Shown here: piece after piece, positions 8,301-9,562 of the stretch
Numbering within the stretch: the first letter of the stretch is position 1
Layout: the number at the start of each line of letters is the position of its first letter
Made by a program: the position numbers and the translations under genes
The notes under the pieces: model-generated
Database searches by the model: none
Seen by the model: only the letters and a program-made list of their open reading frames with translations
Told to the model about the DNA's origin: nothing
NCBI GenBank assembly: GCA_035534535.1
Contig: DATLRS010000136.1
Coordinates: 1 to 9,562 of the forward strand
Origin: DATARH01 sp035534535
Lineage (GTDB): Bacteria > Pseudomonadota > Alphaproteobacteria > ATCC43930 > CGMCC-115725
Length of the DNA: 9,562 nucleotides
Reading direction: 5' to 3'

Positions 8301-8534
8301 ATGGCCGTATTCGATAGCCTCGGTTACGCGCGCTATTTGCGGGACGGCGGCGTGCCGCAGGACCAGGCCGAAACGCAAGCCGAGGCGGCACGAAGGTTCA
8401 TCATGGCCGATTTGGTGACAAAGGACGACCTCGACATCCAGACCCTGCGCATCACGGTGCGCCTCGGAGCGATGCTGATCGCTGGCTTTGGCATCATGAC
8501 CGCCGTCATCGGTCTGTTGCTCAAATTCCATTAG
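8301..8534 (+). CDS. Small CCDC90/DUF1640-like membrane-anchored protein
   Basis: A protein of 77 residues with an excellent ribosome site, AGGAG at 8290-8294, six bases before ATG. The N-terminal block FDSLGYARYLRDGGVPQDQA (4-23) followed by QAEAARRFIMADLVTKDDLD (26-45) resembles the head of bacterial CCDC90/DUF1640 proteins. A single C-terminal transmembrane helix, about 53-74 (RLGAMLIAGFGIMTAVIGLL), ends in KFH. Known bacterial relatives usually carry a longer central coiled coil, which is nearly absent here. This is a minimal version: a short helical cytosolic head on one membrane anchor. The function of the bacterial family is poorly defined; the eukaryotic relative MCUR1/CCDC90 is mitochondrial. 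Family assignment is from pattern memory and moderate. Confidence 0.75.
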   Translation: MAVFDSLGYARYLRDGGVPQDQAETQAEAARRFIMADLVTKDDLDIQTLRITVRLGAMLIAGFGIMTAVIGLLLKFH

Positions 8535-8570
8535 AGCCAATTGCTGTCCGACGAATGACGCGCATTGGCT
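8535..8570. terminator. Stem-loop directly after the CCDC90-like gene
   Basis: AGCCAAT (8535-8541) and ATTGGCT (8564-8570) form a perfect seven-base stem starting right after the TAG stop at 8532-8534. The loop is 22 bases and no T-run follows, so intrinsic termination would be weak. It could instead be a transcript-stabilising structure or a chance match. Confidence 0.3.
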
Positions 8571-8599
8571 ACTCTCATCTTTCGTCGCAACAGCAGTAG

Positions 8600-8680
8600 C
8601 GTAGGATGGGTTAAGCGGCAGCGAAACCCATCATCCGGCGAGTGAAGCGATGGGTTTCGCTTCACTCAACCCATCCTACG
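8600..8680. repeat. Nested long palindrome (GTAGGATGGGTT family)
   Basis: The arm at 8600-8632 begins CGTAGGATGGGTT and ends GCGAAACCCATC. Its inverted copy at 8649-8680 reads GATGGGTTTCGC through AACCCATCCTACG. They match nearly completely, with one length difference in the middle, around a 16-base loop. Each arm is itself a hairpin, because GATGGGTT pairs with AACCCATC, so the element can fold as one long stem or as two side-by-side hairpins. I recognise the core as a dispersed intergenic repeat found in many Proteobacteria. It occupies part of the 313-base gene-free stretch 8535-8847. In the remainder (8681-8835) I see no gene and no clear promoter. Confidence 0.8.
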
Positions 8681-8847
8681 GCTTGCTACGCCGCGAGCGG
8701 GTTCTTCGGACAAATCGTGCAGGCAGGTAGCAGCCTTCGGCCGTCTCCGGGGGCGCCCTTTAACGGCGTAGCGGGTTGCCACACGCTGCCTTGAACGCAA
8801 GTTGAGCGGATACCACATCGGTGTCCTTTTGAATTAAGGAGGCACAA

Positions 8848-9162
8848 GTGCCAGATCAGCCCAGCATCTACAATATTTACAAAGCCGCGGTAGCGTTGGT
8901 CGACGGGGTTATCGCTTGCGCGAACGTGCCCGCCGTCGAATTTGACTCATTTATCACAGCTACGGCCAGCGCTCGCGTCTTGCTGCAGGCGGGTGATGCC
9001 GCGTATCTCGACGACATGCGATGCCGGGCAGTCCGACTCCGTGCTGCTGTTGTTCAGATCAGCGAGCTGGGATCGCCTGGAGAGAGGTGGCCTCTTGCGA
9101 CGTGGTTCTCGAAGCAGAAGCCGGTTCTAGACCAGCGCTTCAGAGCCTACCTGGCCGTTTAG
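8848..9162 (+). CDS. Hypothetical protein, no family recognised
   Basis: A protein of 104 residues starting with GTG. The start is set by a near-perfect Shine-Dalgarno AAGGAGG (8836-8842), five bases upstream, which is the best argument that the gene is real. The sequence is mostly helical (IYKAAVALVDGVIACAN, SARVLLQAGDAAYLDDM, VRLRAAVVQISELG) with a basic C-terminal end (WFSKQKPVLDQRFRAYLAV). There is no signal peptide, membrane helix or metal motif. Two Cys residues (24 and 59) do not form a recognisable site. The codons are less GC-biased than in the metabolic genes to the left, which is compatible with acquisition. It ends six bases before the stop of the convergent glycosylase-like gene. 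Confidence 0.65.
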   Translation: MPDQPSIYNIYKAAVALVDGVIACANVPAVEFDSFITATASARVLLQAGDAAYLDDMRCRAVRLRAAVVQISELGSPGERWPLATWFSKQKPVLDQRFRAYLAV

Positions 9163-9168
9163 GGCACC

Positions 9169-9562
9169 TCAATACGCAGATACAGCCGGCAATTTTGCGT
9201 CGAAATCCGGGACGGCGAATTTCTCTTTGAGCCGCATCAGCCGGTAGCCGAGCCCGAGATAGACACCACACGCGGCGCGGGCGGCGATGAACGCCGCGGG
9301 GCTGGTGTCGTGCCGCTCGCGCAGATGCGCGACGACGACCGAATCAATGGGGATGCGGCTGAAATCGCCGAGCAGCATCCGGCAATGCGCCGCGGCGTAG
9401 GGGCCAATCCCCTTGTGGCTCAGCAGATAGTCGTAGTCGAGCCGGTCGGGATCGCCGTGCCCGTCGCGGTCGATCATATCCTCGTCGCGCATCCGCCGGG
9501 TGGCGGCGACCAGCGTCGGCGCGCGAAAGCCGAGCTTGGCGATCTGGCGCAGGCGCTCTTCG
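9169..9562 (-). CDS. HhH-GPD DNA glycosylase-like protein, 5' end outside window
   Basis: The frame stays open to the window edge, so 130 C-terminal residues are visible and the start lies to the right. Numbering from the first visible residue, LLSHKGIGPYAAAH (46-59) is a helix-hairpin-helix motif and PIDSVV (71-76) supplies the conserved Asp (Asp73). The distance from the HhH glycine (Gly51) to Asp73 is 22, as in endonuclease III (Gly116 to Asp138). The position of the endonuclease III lyase Lys120 is Tyr55, and there is no C-terminal cysteine cluster for an iron-sulfur centre. This predicts a monofunctional glycosylase of the AlkA or related type that removes damaged bases without cutting the strand. 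An internal ATG at 9492 could be mistaken for the start, but conserved-looking sequence (LRQIAKLGFRAPTLVAATRR) continues upstream of it. The damaged base recognised is unknown. Confidence 0.75.
   Translation of the reverse strand, partial: EERLRQIAKLGFRAPTLVAATRRMRDEDMIDRDGHGDPDRLDYDYLLSHKGIGPYAAAHCRMLLGDFSRIPIDSVVVAHLRERHDTSPAAFIAARAACGVYLGLGYRLMRLKEKFAVPDFDAKLPAVSAY

Noticed and set aside
8690..8840. Possible integron attC site or small RNA in the GC-rich gap before the unrecognised gene
   Set aside because: No attC core sites, no integrase nearby, and no paired -35/-10 or terminator could be found.

Overview
This is a GC-rich stretch of bacterial chromosome that looks alphaproteobacterial, most likely Hyphomicrobiales of the Bradyrhizobium/Rhodopseudomonas/Xanthobacteraceae kind. 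The reasons are codon use that strongly favours G or C in third positions, protein families common in those genomes, and intergenic palindromes of types common in them. The lineage is inferred from recall, not from a search. I see no tRNA, rRNA, CRISPR array, insertion sequence or prophage gene.

Left part (1-3427), metabolic genes. The 3' end of an FMN-dependent pyridoxamine-phosphate-oxidase-like protein is followed by a short hairpin repeat and then a D-arginine-dehydrogenase-like (DauA/DadA-type) FAD oxidoreductase. That gene converges on an exported TPR-repeat protein on the minus strand. The TPR gene diverges from an isocitrate lyase/PEP mutase family gene across a small palindromic regulatory region.

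Centre (3428-7480). A large GH63/MGH1-like cytosolic glucosidase follows, whose ATG overlaps the stop of a possible 14-residue TTG-started leader ORF carrying the only good ribosome binding site there. Next is a 55-residue two-helix membrane protein with an array of 11-bp-spaced TTTA/TTTA/TTAG half-sites upstream that resembles a CtrA box. Then come two tandemly duplicated VOC-fold proteins, each preceded by a hairpin that buries its own Shine-Dalgarno sequence. A long inverted repeat closes this block.

Right part (7500-9562), a repair-like and accessory region. A minus-strand Tag-like (3-methyladenine glycosylase I) protein lacks the usual catalytic and zinc residues. A small membrane-anchored CCDC90/DUF1640-like protein, a nested long palindrome and an unrecognised 104-residue protein lie between it and a minus-strand HhH-GPD glycosylase-like gene that runs off the window.

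I do not see a convincing new multi-gene defence or mobile system. The most interesting points are the changed active sites (DauA-like, Tag-like, second VOC), the possible leader-coupled start of the glucosidase, the CtrA-like array before the membrane microprotein, and the paired hairpins before the VOC duplicates.
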